Source: Candidatus Rifleibacteriota bacterium (lineage in GTDB: Bacteria > Muiribacteriota > UBA6191 > JACPRK01 > JACQZM01). Taken from it: 44,299 bases of DNA. Shown here piece by piece: positions 7,650 through 17,033 of the stretch. Below the pieces are notes generated by a model. The model had not been told where the DNA came from. It did not search any database and saw only the letters and a program-made list of their open reading frames with translations. A program made the translations under genes and the position numbers. Each line of letters begins with the position of its first letter. Position 1 is the stretch's first letter. The stretch lies in NCBI GenBank assembly GCA_016213885.1, contig JACQZM010000300.1:1-44299 (forward strand), in the 5' to 3' direction.

Positions 7650-10600
7650 GCGGCTGACGGTGCACGATCCGGCGACGACGGTCCGTGCGGGCGGTATCGC
7701 GCCGATGGACACGCATTCCGGCCTGGACGAGCCCGGTTCGGGCCCCGTCTCCGCCCGGACCTACGAGAACCCCGCGCTGCCCGGCCGGGTGGTCGTCCGG
7801 CTCGAGCCGGACGTGATCGCGGGGGCCGCGGACGCGGAGATGGACGTCCTGGGCTTCTCCGCGCCGCGGATCGTGTCCGGGCTCGGCAGGATGCGTCACC
7901 GGACGATCGGGTTTCCCGGCTGGGCGATCCTGCACGATCCGGAGCACGCGCGGTTCGCCCTGGAGGTCACGAGGGAGTTCAAGAAGGCGGCGAAGCGGGC
8001 AGGGTCCAAGCCCGGTCACGCGAAGGACGACTTCGACGCGATCGCGGCACGACTGGCCCGCAGCGTCCCCCACTTCCTGCCCTCGTACTGGGAAGAAGTC
8101 GGTCGCGTCTTCCTGCGCAGCGAGGCCCAGCAGTATGCCTCGCAGTCGTTCGAACGGGCTCGTCAAGCGGAGAAGGAGTACACGCTGGAGGTCGATGAGA
8201 AGGCTCGTGGCGCGGCCTTCCTGGAGTTCACGCTGGCCGGGGCGGTCTCGGCGAAGAGCCTGAGCGCCTACGCCGGGGAACTCGAGAAGACCACCGGCGC
8301 AGCCGAGGCCTACGAGCGCTATCGCGAGCTCGCCGTGCACAGAACCCTCGGTGGGATGCCTCCGTGGGCCGGCATGGGCAAGGAGCTGCGGGCGCTCGCC
8401 CGGTCGGCCGGTCTGGACACGGCCAGGGAAGACGAGCGGCTCGTCGAGGAGTTGATCGACTCCCCGGCCCTGGGGCGCGCGCCGGCCGAGTTCTGGAAGA
8501 CCTACCGGCCGGCGTTGCTCGCGGCCGGTCGTCGAAGCGGCGCCTTCAGAAAGCGGCTCCTGGAGGTGTTCCCGTCGCCCGGCTCGCGCTGGCGTGACGT
8601 TCCGGAGGTGGTCGCCCTGGCGCACTTCGACCTGCTCGAGGAGTGCGGAGCGCTGGCCAGGCTCGCGGAACCCGGGGGCGTACCGGGTGAGACGCCTTCC
8701 GAGGGGATCACGGCCTGGACCGGCCGGGCGCTCGCCTACCTCGGCACCTGCGATCGCTCCAGGAGCCTGCTCTCTCTCCTCGCTCCGACGCTCCGTCAGG
8801 CCGATCAGCCAGTGTCGGTCGTGGTTGCCAAGAGCTTCAGACGCACCCTGAGCCTCGATCTGTGCGAGCTCGCCCTGCACCTGGACCTCCGAGTCGCTCC
8901 TCCGGAGGGACGCGTGCAGGGCTTCGAGTTCGAGGGGTCCACCTGCGATCCGGTTCGCACCGCCGCGGACGAGCAGTTCGGCCCGGTCCTCGTGTCGTCC
9001 GTGGGAGAGGCCTTCGGGACCGCCGGGTTCGAGGCGCTGGCGCGCGGCAAGAAGGGGCTCCTTTGCGCGCGGCGCCAGTGGCTCGCCGGCCAGGTGGCGC
9101 GACTCGAGACAGGCTTGATCATCGACGCGGACATGGCTCTCTCCGAGATCGAGCACCGCACCACGGCGTCGACCTTCGGCGAGTTCCCGGACCAGCTGGC
9201 TCGCCTGGAGAATGTCCGGGCCGGCCCCGTCCTCGCGCGGACCGTGCGCGCAGGCCTCGTCGACGAGCTGGCCTGGCCGGCGTACGAGAAGGCCGCGGCA
9301 CAGCTCGGCGATCCGATCACGCTGGACGGAGCGTTCCCTCATCTCGTCGTCCGCTCGGCCGCTCGCGCGATCGTCGTCGAGGCCGGCTGCGTCCTGCTCG
9401 AGCACGATCTCGTCTTCGATCCGCGGTTGGAGGAGCCTGAGCGAGCGTGGTACCTCGACGGCGCCCTGCTCGTCGTGCTCAGGAACAAGACCGATCACTC
9501 GGATCAGGCGTACTGGAGCAACGAGCCCAGGCGCCGGTTCCCGGTGTCCGGGTACTTCCACCACTGGGGCATGGAGTATCCCGGCTCGACCGATCTCGGC
9601 GACCGGGGGACCTCCCTCGGGGAACGGGCGATCAAGGCCGGCGACACCGAGATCGGCTCGTCGCGGTGGCACCTGAGCGACGGATCCACTCTCTGGGCGC
9701 GCCTGTACGATGCGGGGAAGTGGGCGCTGCGCGAGATCGACCCGGCGACCGGAAGGGCCGGTCGAGCGTCCCGGCCGAGGTTCCTCGAGGAGGCCGCGGC
9801 CGCCGGAGAGGAGATCCTCGATCGGCCCTGCTGGGTCGCTCCCGCCCCTCGCGGCCTGGGCGACTCGCCCCTGGGCGTCCGTGACGGGCTGCTCGGTATG
9901 CGGATGCGCTCGAAGGCCGGACGCTTGCTGGTCGAGATGATCGACGGGACGCGATGGGAAGGCCCGGTGGAGGCCTGGCAGTCGACGATCTACGGCCTCG
10001 TCCGCTTTCCGGCGGGGGGCCACCGCATTCTCGGCAGGGCCATGGGGTGCGCGTCGCACCAGGCGGTGCGAGCCCCCACTCTCTGGACGTTCGAAGGCCT
10101 CTGCATGGCGGCTCCGGGGCTGGACGGATTCAGCGGGGTCGGCTGGGGGACCGGGTCGTTTCCGCCGGCGGAGTTCTGGCACTTCTTCCAGCCGCGGGAC
10201 GCGGCGGCCAGCGAGGCGCTGCGCCTGTTTCCCGATTCCGTCGCGGACGAGCTCGTGGCGCTCGCCGCGGAGGAGACCGCCGGGACGAGCTCGAAGCCGG
10301 GGGGCCTCGCCAGAACGGCCGCCCGAGCCGCCGCGCTGCTGCCGGCGGTGAAGCACCCTTCGCTGCACCTGGCGATCGCCCACGCGGCGGCCCGCACGGC
10401 ACAGATCGCCTCGAGGCTCCGGGCCATGGTGACCCGCCAGGTTTCGTCTTTGGCCGCTGAAGAAAAGGACCTGTCCCCGTCCGGCGTGGCGCTCCGGCGG
10501 TTGCTCGAGGCGTTGCTGCAGCCGGGAGCGAGCGCCCCGTGGCCGTCGGTCGAGTGGATCGAATGGCTCTCGCACCCCCGCGCCCGGACGCTGCTCCTGC

Positions 10601-12390
10601 TCTCCCCGGTCGTGACCCCCGACCAGCGGCGGGACGAGGTGTCGCTCGTGAAGGCGCTGGCCTCCTCCCCGCTCCTCCGGGAGCCGTCCACGCTCCGGGC
10701 CTTCCTGGCGGCCGATAACGATCTCCGGAGGTTCTCCACGGCGATCGAGCCGCAGAAGGAGGCGCACTCCTGGACCGAGGGCCAGAGCACCTACGTCGCC
10801 CACATCAGCTGGCGGTCGGCCTGGGTCGTGGAGCGAAACCCGACGGGGCGGTTCAAGGCGCCCGATGGCATGGAGGTCGTGACCGAGGTGCGCCCCACGT
10901 CCGGGTACCTCGGCTCGTTGCTGGAACGATGCGTGAAGATGGTCGAGGAACGGGGGGAGCGCCTCTGGGATCCGGAGCTTCCGGCGCGGCTCGCCGAAAC
11001 CGCTGGAATCACACAGGCCGAGGCTTCGCTCCTCTGGATCGGCGCCCCCCGCGCGGACACCTGGAACAAGGACTTCCTGGGGCCCACCGCGAGGGCGCTG
11101 CTCGGCCTGAAGGTGGCAGAAGCCGACGCGGCCCGCGGCACGTTCAGGGGCATGCCCCGCGAGGTCCTGCTGTCCCTGCTCGACGCGGCAGCCCCGGACG
11201 ACCCGGCCTGTCTGACGACCCCGCTGGCGCCCGACTCGACCGGCCGATCGGCCGTCGACCGGGTCGGCGCGGCGTGGCGCGAGAGGTTCGGCTCGCGCGT
11301 TCCGGTCCCGGAGGATCTCGTCGTCGCGTGCGAGAAGGAGCTCGGCCCGCCCGTTCCTGCCGTGGAGCTCTTCCGCACGCTGCTCGATCCCGGATCGTCG
11401 CCCATGCTCGTGCCGAGGGAGTTCGATTTCGCCCGGGTCGCGGGGAGCTTCGGTCCGCGGAAGACCGTTCGGGGATTCGACGGCGACGTGGCCGCCGCCG
11501 CGGCCCTGGTCATTCCCTACCTCGCCCTTTCCACGCCGGCGGGCGACCCCGTGGCGGCGAGAGTCCCCGCCTTCCATGCCGCGATCGTCTCGATCCTCGA
11601 CGATCCGAAGCTGCTAGTCCCTCTCGGCTCCCGCTACACGGCCCTGGCGGACCGGAGCGATCTCGGAGAGCTCCTCGACATGATCGGGGGCGAGGAGGTG
11701 AAACCGGCCGCGGGCCAGGACGAGCGGTGCACGCGCGCCGTCGACAACGGCCTGCTGGTTGCCGGACTGTTCGGCCCGTCCGTCCACGTGGCGTTCCGTC
11801 CCTCGAGGCTCGATGCCGGCTCCTTGCCGGCCCTGAGATCGCTGGCCGGGTCGACGTACGGGGGCGCCTCGGCGACGCTCGCGTCGGTCGCCTTCCTGCG
11901 ATCGGCGGGGTGTCGGGCCATGGTGGAGAGAATGGGCACGGCCCCCCGGGGCGGCGCGTTCGACGCGAACCCCCAGGCGTCGGTGCCGGTGCTGGTGGAG
12001 AAGGTCTCCGGGGCGCTCGGTGTGACCGGGCCGGCCGCGACGCTGTACCTGCAGCTGCTCGCGCTGGCCGAGCCGACCGCCCGGGCGGTGCAGCGATGGA
12101 ACGTCTGGACCCCCGCCCAGTACAAGAGCGCGTCGGCGGAACTGCTCGCGAAGAGGCTCCTGGTGGAGGGAAAGCGTGAGCGGGCCGGGCGGGACGTCTT
12201 CCTTCCCGGCGAGTGGACCAGGGGCACCGGCAAGAACCTGCCCACCGAGGGCTGGAAGCTCTTGCTCTACGAGAGCCCGGGGGGCGACCTGTCGAGGCGC
12301 CTTCCCCTGGAACCGATACCGGCGCTGTTCGAGCGCGCGTGGCGGCGGGTCGAAGCCGGCGACGCGCCGAAGTTCGAGGAGGTCCGATGA
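7642..12390 (+). CDS. Very large (1582 aa) MoxR-operon partner protein, unknown function
   Basis: A 1582-aa protein without signal peptide or clear membrane segment. It resembles the ~1,500-1,700-aa proteins, often labelled only 'DNA-binding' or hypothetical, that sit beside MoxR/SWIM/DUF5682 genes. Recognisable stretches are FLPSYWEEVGRVFLRSE with AQQYASQSFERARQAE (residues ~145-180) and, at the C-terminus, AVQRWNVWTPAQYKSASAEL then VFLPGEWTRG and WKLLLYESPGG. Most of the protein is predicted to be helical. It may be the scaffold or substrate-recruiting subunit for the MoxR ATPase, which is inference. The annotated ATG overlaps the upstream gene; a second ATG at 7705 is possible. Its TGA overlaps the next ATG (12387-12390, ATGA). 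The reading frame is intact. Confidence 0.72.
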   Translation: MPERLTVHDPATTVRAGGIAPMDTHSGLDEPGSGPVSARTYENPALPGRVVVRLEPDVIAGAADAEMDVLGFSAPRIVSGLGRMRHRTIGFPGWAILHDPEHARFALEVTREFKKAAKRAGSKPGHAKDDFDAIAARLARSVPHFLPSYWEEVGRVFLRSEAQQYASQSFERARQAEKEYTLEVDEKARGAAFLEFTLAGAVSAKSLSAYAGELEKTTGAAEAYERYRELAVHRTLGGMPPWAGMGKELRALARSAGLDTAREDERLVEELIDSPALGRAPAEFWKTYRPALLAAGRRSGAFRKRLLEVFPSPGSRWRDVPEVVALAHFDLLEECGALARLAEPGGVPGETPSEGITAWTGRALAYLGTCDRSRSLLSLLAPTLRQADQPVSVVVAKSFRRTLSLDLCELALHLDLRVAPPEGRVQGFEFEGSTCDPVRTAADEQFGPVLVSSVGEAFGTAGFEALARGKKGLLCARRQWLAGQVARLETGLIIDADMALSEIEHRTTASTFGEFPDQLARLENVRAGPVLARTVRAGLVDELAWPAYEKAAAQLGDPITLDGAFPHLVVRSAARAIVVEAGCVLLEHDLVFDPRLEEPERAWYLDGALLVVLRNKTDHSDQAYWSNEPRRRFPVSGYFHHWGMEYPGSTDLGDRGTSLGERAIKAGDTEIGSSRWHLSDGSTLWARLYDAGKWALREIDPATGRAGRASRPRFLEEAAAAGEEILDRPCWVAPAPRGLGDSPLGVRDGLLGMRMRSKAGRLLVEMIDGTRWEGPVEAWQSTIYGLVRFPAGGHRILGRAMGCASHQAVRAPTLWTFEGLCMAAPGLDGFSGVGWGTGSFPPAEFWHFFQPRDAAASEALRLFPDSVADELVALAAEETAGTSSKPGGLARTAARAAALLPAVKHPSLHLAIAHAAARTAQIASRLRAMVTRQVSSLAAEEKDLSPSGVALRRLLEALLQPGASAPWPSVEWIEWLSHPRARTLLLLSPVVTPDQRRDEVSLVKALASSPLLREPSTLRAFLAADNDLRRFSTAIEPQKEAHSWTEGQSTYVAHISWRSAWVVERNPTGRFKAPDGMEVVTEVRPTSGYLGSLLERCVKMVEERGERLWDPELPARLAETAGITQAEASLLWIGAPRADTWNKDFLGPTARALLGLKVAEADAARGTFRGMPREVLLSLLDAAAPDDPACLTTPLAPDSTGRSAVDRVGAAWRERFGSRVPVPEDLVVACEKELGPPVPAVELFRTLLDPGSSPMLVPREFDFARVAGSFGPRKTVRGFDGDVAAAAALVIPYLALSTPAGDPVAARVPAFHAAIVSILDDPKLLVPLGSRYTALADRSDLGELLDMIGGEEVKPAAGQDERCTRAVDNGLLVAGLFGPSVHVAFRPSRLDAGSLPALRSLAGSTYGGASATLASVAFLRSAGCRAMVERMGTAPRGGAFDANPQASVPVLVEKVSGALGVTGPAATLYLQLLALAEPTARAVQRWNVWTPAQYKSASAELLAKRLLVEGKRERAGRDVFLPGEWTRGTGKNLPTEGWKLLLYESPGGDLSRRLPLEPIPALFERAWRRVEAGDAPKFEEVR

Positions 12391-13559
12391 GCGAGAATCC
12401 GAAGGTCGATCGAGAGACCGCGATCGAGGCCCAGTCACCGCCGCCGGAGGTCGTCCACCAGGTCGAGCTCGCGTTCCTGGCAGCCTTCGACTCCGGCCCG
12501 CGCCCCCCGGGCTGGCGGCTGACCCCCTCGTCGGTCGTGACGTTCATCGTGGGCTCGGGAGGCGAGGCGCTGAAGCTCCCCCGCGCGGGCAAACCACCCG
12601 AGGACTGCCCGCGCTCGCTCGCGATCGAGGAGAAGTTCGTCGGGGACCGCGCGCTGGTGGAGCGCGCCGTGGTCACGCTCGCCGGCGAGCGTGGATTGCT
12701 GCTCGTCGGGGAGCCCGGCACGGCGAAGTCGATGCTCTCGGAGCTGCTCGCAGCGGCCGTGTGCGGCACGTCCTGTCTCACCGTCCAGGGGACGGCCGGC
12801 ACCACGGAGGACCAGCTGCGGTACGGCTGGAACTACTCGCTCTTGCTCGCGCACGGGCCGAGCCCGCAGGCCGTCGTCCCCTCGCCCATCTTGACCGCCA
12901 TGCGTCACGGTCGGATCGCCAGGGTGGAGGAGGTCACCCGCTGTCTGCCGGAGGTCCAGGACGCCCTGGTGTCGATCCTCTCGGACCGCCGCCTCGCGAT
13001 CCCGGAGCTCGGGGACCGCTCGGAGCCCGCCGCCCGCGGCTTCAACCTCGTCGCGACCGCGAACCTGCGAGACCGTGGCGTCTCCGAGATGTCCGCGGCG
13101 CTCAAGCGACGCTTCAACTTCGAGTACGTGCCTCCGATCGCCGACGCCGCGCGCGAGGTCGCCCTCGTGCGATCGCGCGCGCGGCAGGCGCTGGCCCGGG
13201 TCGGCCAGCCGCTCACGGTGGATGACGCGGTCGTCGGGGCCATCGTGACCGCGTTCCGCGATCTGCGCACGGGCGTGTCGGGCGAAGGGTGGGCGGTGGA
13301 GCGCCCGAGCACTGTGATGAGCGTCGCCGAGGCCGTGAGCGTCACGACGGCCTGCGGGATCCAGTCCGCGTTCTTCCCGGGCGGTCGCGACCCTCTCAAC
13401 CTCGTTCCCGGCTACCTGCTGGGCGTGGTGATGAAGGACGACCCGAAGGACCGGGGCCGCCTCCTCGCCTACTGGGACGGAGCGGTGAAGCGCCGGGCGG
13501 AGACGGAGAGGCTCTGGAAGCAGCTGCATGAGCTGCGACGGGTCCTGGAGGTCGCTTGA
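12387..13559 (+). CDS. MoxR-family AAA+ ATPase
   Basis: A 390-aa AAA+ protein of the MoxR type, chaperone-like ATPases that usually work with a VWA-domain partner. Walker A is GEPGTAKS (108-115). The Walker B region reads RIARVEEVTRCLPEVQDAL with Glu181-Glu182 where the family usually has Asp-Glu, a conservative change. Sensor 1 is in LVATANLRDRG and the arginine finger region in ALKRRFNFEY. A ~90-residue N-terminal extension precedes the ATPase core, and a helical lid domain follows (~270-390). The ATG overlaps the upstream stop (ATGA), and the downstream TTG overlaps this gene's TGA (TTGA at 13556-13559). The companion VWA gene two positions downstream supports a MoxR-VWA pair acting on an unknown client. 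Confidence 0.9.
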   Translation: MSENPKVDRETAIEAQSPPPEVVHQVELAFLAAFDSGPRPPGWRLTPSSVVTFIVGSGGEALKLPRAGKPPEDCPRSLAIEEKFVGDRALVERAVVTLAGERGLLLVGEPGTAKSMLSELLAAAVCGTSCLTVQGTAGTTEDQLRYGWNYSLLLAHGPSPQAVVPSPILTAMRHGRIARVEEVTRCLPEVQDALVSILSDRRLAIPELGDRSEPAARGFNLVATANLRDRGVSEMSAALKRRFNFEYVPPIADAAREVALVRSRARQALARVGQPLTVDDAVVGAIVTAFRDLRTGVSGEGWAVERPSTVMSVAEAVSVTTACGIQSAFFPGGRDPLNLVPGYLLGVVMKDDPKDRGRLLAYWDGAVKRRAETERLWKQLHELRRVLEVA

Positions 13560-15928
13560 TCGACGAGGACGCGATCTCCGAGCTGCTCGGCCGCGTGACC
13601 GGGTGCGGCACACCCATGCTGATCGGCGTGCGCCACCACTCGCCGGCCTGTGCCGCGGCGATCCCCCCGCTGCTCGACCGGTTCCGACCGGACCGGGTGA
13701 TGGTGGAGCTCCCGGCGGATCTCCAGAGCTGGATCCCGTGGGTCGGCCACGACGAGCTGGAGCCGCCGGTGGCGCTCGCGGCCACCCGGGCCTGCGGCGA
13801 GGGGCTCTTCTTCTATCCCTTCGCCAGCTTCTCCCCGGAGCTCGCGGCCATCCGGTGGGCCTCCCGCCGGGGAGTTCCGGTCGAGGCGTTCGACCTGCCG
13901 ATCGCCCGGCGCGAGGAGCCGGGCTGCAGCGCGTGCCGCGCGGACCACCGACCGGCCGGGCCCTCCCTGGTCTCGAGCGTGCTGAGGACGAGCGAGTGTC
14001 CCGACACCGAGGCTCTCTGGGAGCGCCTCGTGGAGGCTCGAGGCCTGGGCGACGCGCCGGAATCGGTGCGCCGCGGAGCCCTGGCCTTCGGCCTCCTGCT
14101 GCGCGAGGACGCGAGGGCCGGGCCGGGCATCCCCGCGCACGACGAGGCGCGAGAGGCCTACATGCGCGAGCGCCTCGCCGCGGCGAGCGCGGACGCCGGC
14201 GCGAGGATCGTCGCCGTCGTGGGGACGTTCCACGCCGCGGCGCTCATCGCCCCTGCGGGCGAACCGCCCCCGCTGGGGCGCGAGCTTGCCGACGTGCGGA
14301 CGTCGCTGATCCCCTACTCCTTCGAGCTGCTCGATTCCCGATCGGGGTATCCCGCCGGGATCCGGGACCCCATGTGGCAGGAGCGAGCCCTGCTCGCGGC
14401 CCAGCGCGGTCGGACGGGAGACCTCGCGGCGAGCGTGATCGTGGAGGTCGCGCGGCACCTGCGCGGGTCCGGCTTCGCGGCGGGGTTTCCGGATGGGGCG
14501 GAGGCGGTGCGACTCGCCGTCGACCTCGCCTCGCTGCGGGGCCTCTCCGGCCCGGGCCGGCGCGAGGTGCTCGAGGCGATCATGTCCACGATGGGTCAGG
14601 GCGAGCCGCTCGGACGCGGACGGGCGCTGGCCCGCGCGCTCGACCAGGTGATGGTGGGGACCCGTCGCGGCCGGCTCGCCGCCGGCACGCCCCGGTCAGG
14701 GCTGGCGCCGGCGGTCGAGTCGCTGCTCGAGGAGCTCCGCCTGCCCGGCCCCGGCCAGGGGGACTCGCTCCCTTCCGAGATGGTGCTCGATCCCCTGCGA
14801 TCGGAGCTCGACCGCCGGCGCCACGTCGCCCTCGAGCGCCTCTCGGCGTGCGGGATCCCCTACGGCCGGCGCGTCGATCGATCGCGCTTCGTCGACGCCG
14901 AAACGCTGAGCGTTCGATGGTCGGTGCAGTACTCCCCGGCGACCGCCGCGATGATCGAGCTGGCGGCCGTCTACGGCGTGACGCTGGAGCAGGCGGCCGC
15001 CGGAGCCCTGCGCGAGCGCGAACGCAAGCTCGAGAAGGATGACCAGCTCTCCCTCGCCGCGAGGCTGGCAGGAGCGGAGCAGGCAGCCGAATGCGGTCTG
15101 CCCGCGCTCGCCGTCGATCGCCTGCGCTGCGTCATGGACCGGTTCGCTCGCGAGGCGCCCCTGGCCGAGCTGCTCGAGGCCGTGCTGCTCATCGAGCGTA
15201 TCTTCAGAGGTCACGTTCCAGGGATGATCGGTGTCATCGTCGGGCCGGACATCCAGGTCGATCCGCTCCTCGCCGCCGCCGTGCGCGCGGTCGACGGTAT
15301 CTCCGGTTCGACTCGCCTGCCCGACGCGCTGGCGCTCTTCGACCTCGTCCGTCTGCTCGAGCTGCACCCGGCCATCGGAGACGGCAGGCTGGTCGACTCG
15401 CTGGGTTCGATCGCCCTGGAGGGCGCACCGCTGATGCAGGGAGCCGCGGCCGGGGTGCTCGCCCTGATCGGCCGGTCCGACGCCGCGGAGCTCTCTCTCG
15501 TGGTGGGGTCGTGGATCGACTCGGCCACGACCAGGGAGCTGCGCTCCACGATCGCCGCGCGGCTGCGCGGGCTGCTCCTCGGGGCGGCAGCCCTGTTCGA
15601 GTCCGTGCCGTCGATCATCCCCGAGGTGCACGGCCGGCTCGTGGCTCTCGACGATGATGCGTTCCTCTTCCGCCTTCCCTCGTTGCGGGAGGGGTTCGAG
15701 GTGCTGTCCGTCGCCGCCCGCGTCCGGTTGCTCGCGGTCGTGGGCGATCTGATGGGCTTCGGACCGCTGCGAGAGACGGTCGATCATCCTCCCGCTCTGC
15801 TGGCCGCGTGGGCCGTGGCCGATCGAGCCGGCGTCGAGGCGATGGCCCGGATCGGCTTGCCCCTGGCGCCTCCCGAGCGCCCCCGTGCGCCGGCCGGCCC
15901 GGCGCCAGGGGCCGGGGCGCCGCCGGAG
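13556..15928 (+). CDS. DUF5682 family protein, TIKI/TraB/ChaN-like motifs, no stop before the VWA region
   Basis: About 790 residues of a DUF5682 protein, a family known from MoxR/VWA/SWIM operons. The start is a TTG overlapping the MoxR stop with GGAGG six bases upstream. Two G-x-x-H signatures, GVRH (24-27, in IGVRHHSPACA) and GTFH (223-226, in VVGTFHAAAL), plus Glu51 in VMVELP match the pattern of the erythromycin esterase/ChaN/TraB/TIKI hydrolase superfamily, so a metal-dependent hydrolase role is plausible; this is my inference. The rest is helical. There is no stop codon at the expected end: the frame passes through a Pro/Ala-rich stretch (APPERPRAPAGPAPGAG) straight into the VWA protein's N-terminus. 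The end given here is the first GTG that could start the VWA part. Confidence 0.72.
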
Positions 15929-17033
15929 GTGCCTGCCCCGTTCGAGCCGCAGGCGGGGCGTGCACGGACGATCTCGCCGCAGGATCGGTGGAGGCTGGTT
16001 CTCGGGCAGGAGCGCCGGCGCATGGGCGACAGGGCGGCCCGACTCGACGTCGCGCTCGAGGAGCTGTACGGTCGAGGACGCGGCGAGGGGGCGAACGGGA
16101 TGAGCGCGGCGGGGGGTGGACAGGAGCGAGCGTTCCCGACCGCCAGGGAGTGGGCCGGCGAGCTGGAGGCTTTGTTCGGCACGGAGGTTCGCGAGGAGGT
16201 CCTGGGGCGGGCCGCAGAGCGGGGGTCTCCGGCTGCGGCGCTCGAGCTCGAGCCGGGCAGCGTACCTCGCCTTGAAGGGAGGGCTCGGCGAGGCGCAGAT
16301 CGCTCGTCTGCGCCCGCTCGTGGCCGGAATCGTCGCTCACCTCGTCGAGGCGCTCGCCTCTCGCGTGCGCCCGGCGCTCACGGGGCTGGTATCCGCCCGG
16401 CCCACGTCACGCCCCTCCGGTCCGATCGACCTGCGGCGGACCCTGGCCCGGAACCTCCGGACCGCCCGCCGGAGCGAGGACGGTGTGCGAGTCGTTGCCG
16501 AGCACCCGGTCTTTCGCACGCGGGCGCGTCGTTCTCTGGACTGGCACGTCCTGCTGGTCGTCGACGTGTCCGGGTCGATGGAGCCATCCGTCATCTACAG
16601 CGCGATGATGGCGGCGATCCTGAGCTCGCTGCCGGCGCTCTCGGTGAGGTTCTTCGCGTTCAACACCGAGGTCATCGACCTGACGGACAGGGTGGACGAC
16701 CCGCTGGGGCTGCTCCTGGAGGTGCAGATCGGCGGCGGGACGTCCATCGGCAAGGCTGTCCGGTGCGCGCGCGAGGCGCTGACGGTCCCCTCGCGCGCGA
16801 TGGTGGTCGTCGTGTCGGACTTCGAGGAGGGGCTGTCCGCGGAGACGCTCGTGGGCGAGGTCCGGGCGCTGGTCGAGACGGGGGCGCGAGCGCTGGGCGT
16901 GGCCGCCCTGGACGACCGCGGCACGCCCCGGTACAACCGTGCGCTGGCCGAGACGCTGGTCGAGGCGGGGATGCCCGTGGCCGCGCTCACGCCGCTGCAA
17001 CTGGCCCGCTGGGTCGCGGATCAGGTTCGATGA
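15929..17033 (+). CDS. VWA-domain protein (CoxE/MoxR partner), frame change near 16255
   Basis: The N-terminal part (DRWRLVLGQERRRMGDRAAR, LEELYGRGRGEG, AFPTAREWAGELEALFG) is read in the DUF5682 frame to about nt 16255 (LELEPGS). The rest (AAYLALKGGLGEAQIARLR onwards) is in the +1 frame. About ten residues usually found between these blocks appear to be missing, so a small out-of-frame deletion is more likely than a single-base error. The VWA domain has a full metal-ion-dependent adhesion site: DVSGS (nt 16562-16576), Thr in GGGTS and Asp in VSDFEE. Such proteins pair with MoxR ATPases to recruit or remodel clients. The TGA overlaps the SWIM start (ATGA, 17030-17033). As assembled, this gene could give only a truncated fusion or a VWA piece from an internal start. 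Confidence 0.75.

Noticed and set aside
7408..11577. Very long minus-strand open frame (1389 codons) opposite the 1582-aa gene
   Set aside because: It lies antisense to a well-supported gene, has Arg/Gly/His-rich composition typical of GC-rich shadow frames and no domain. The same applies to 1129-4218 and 37569-41003 on the minus strand.
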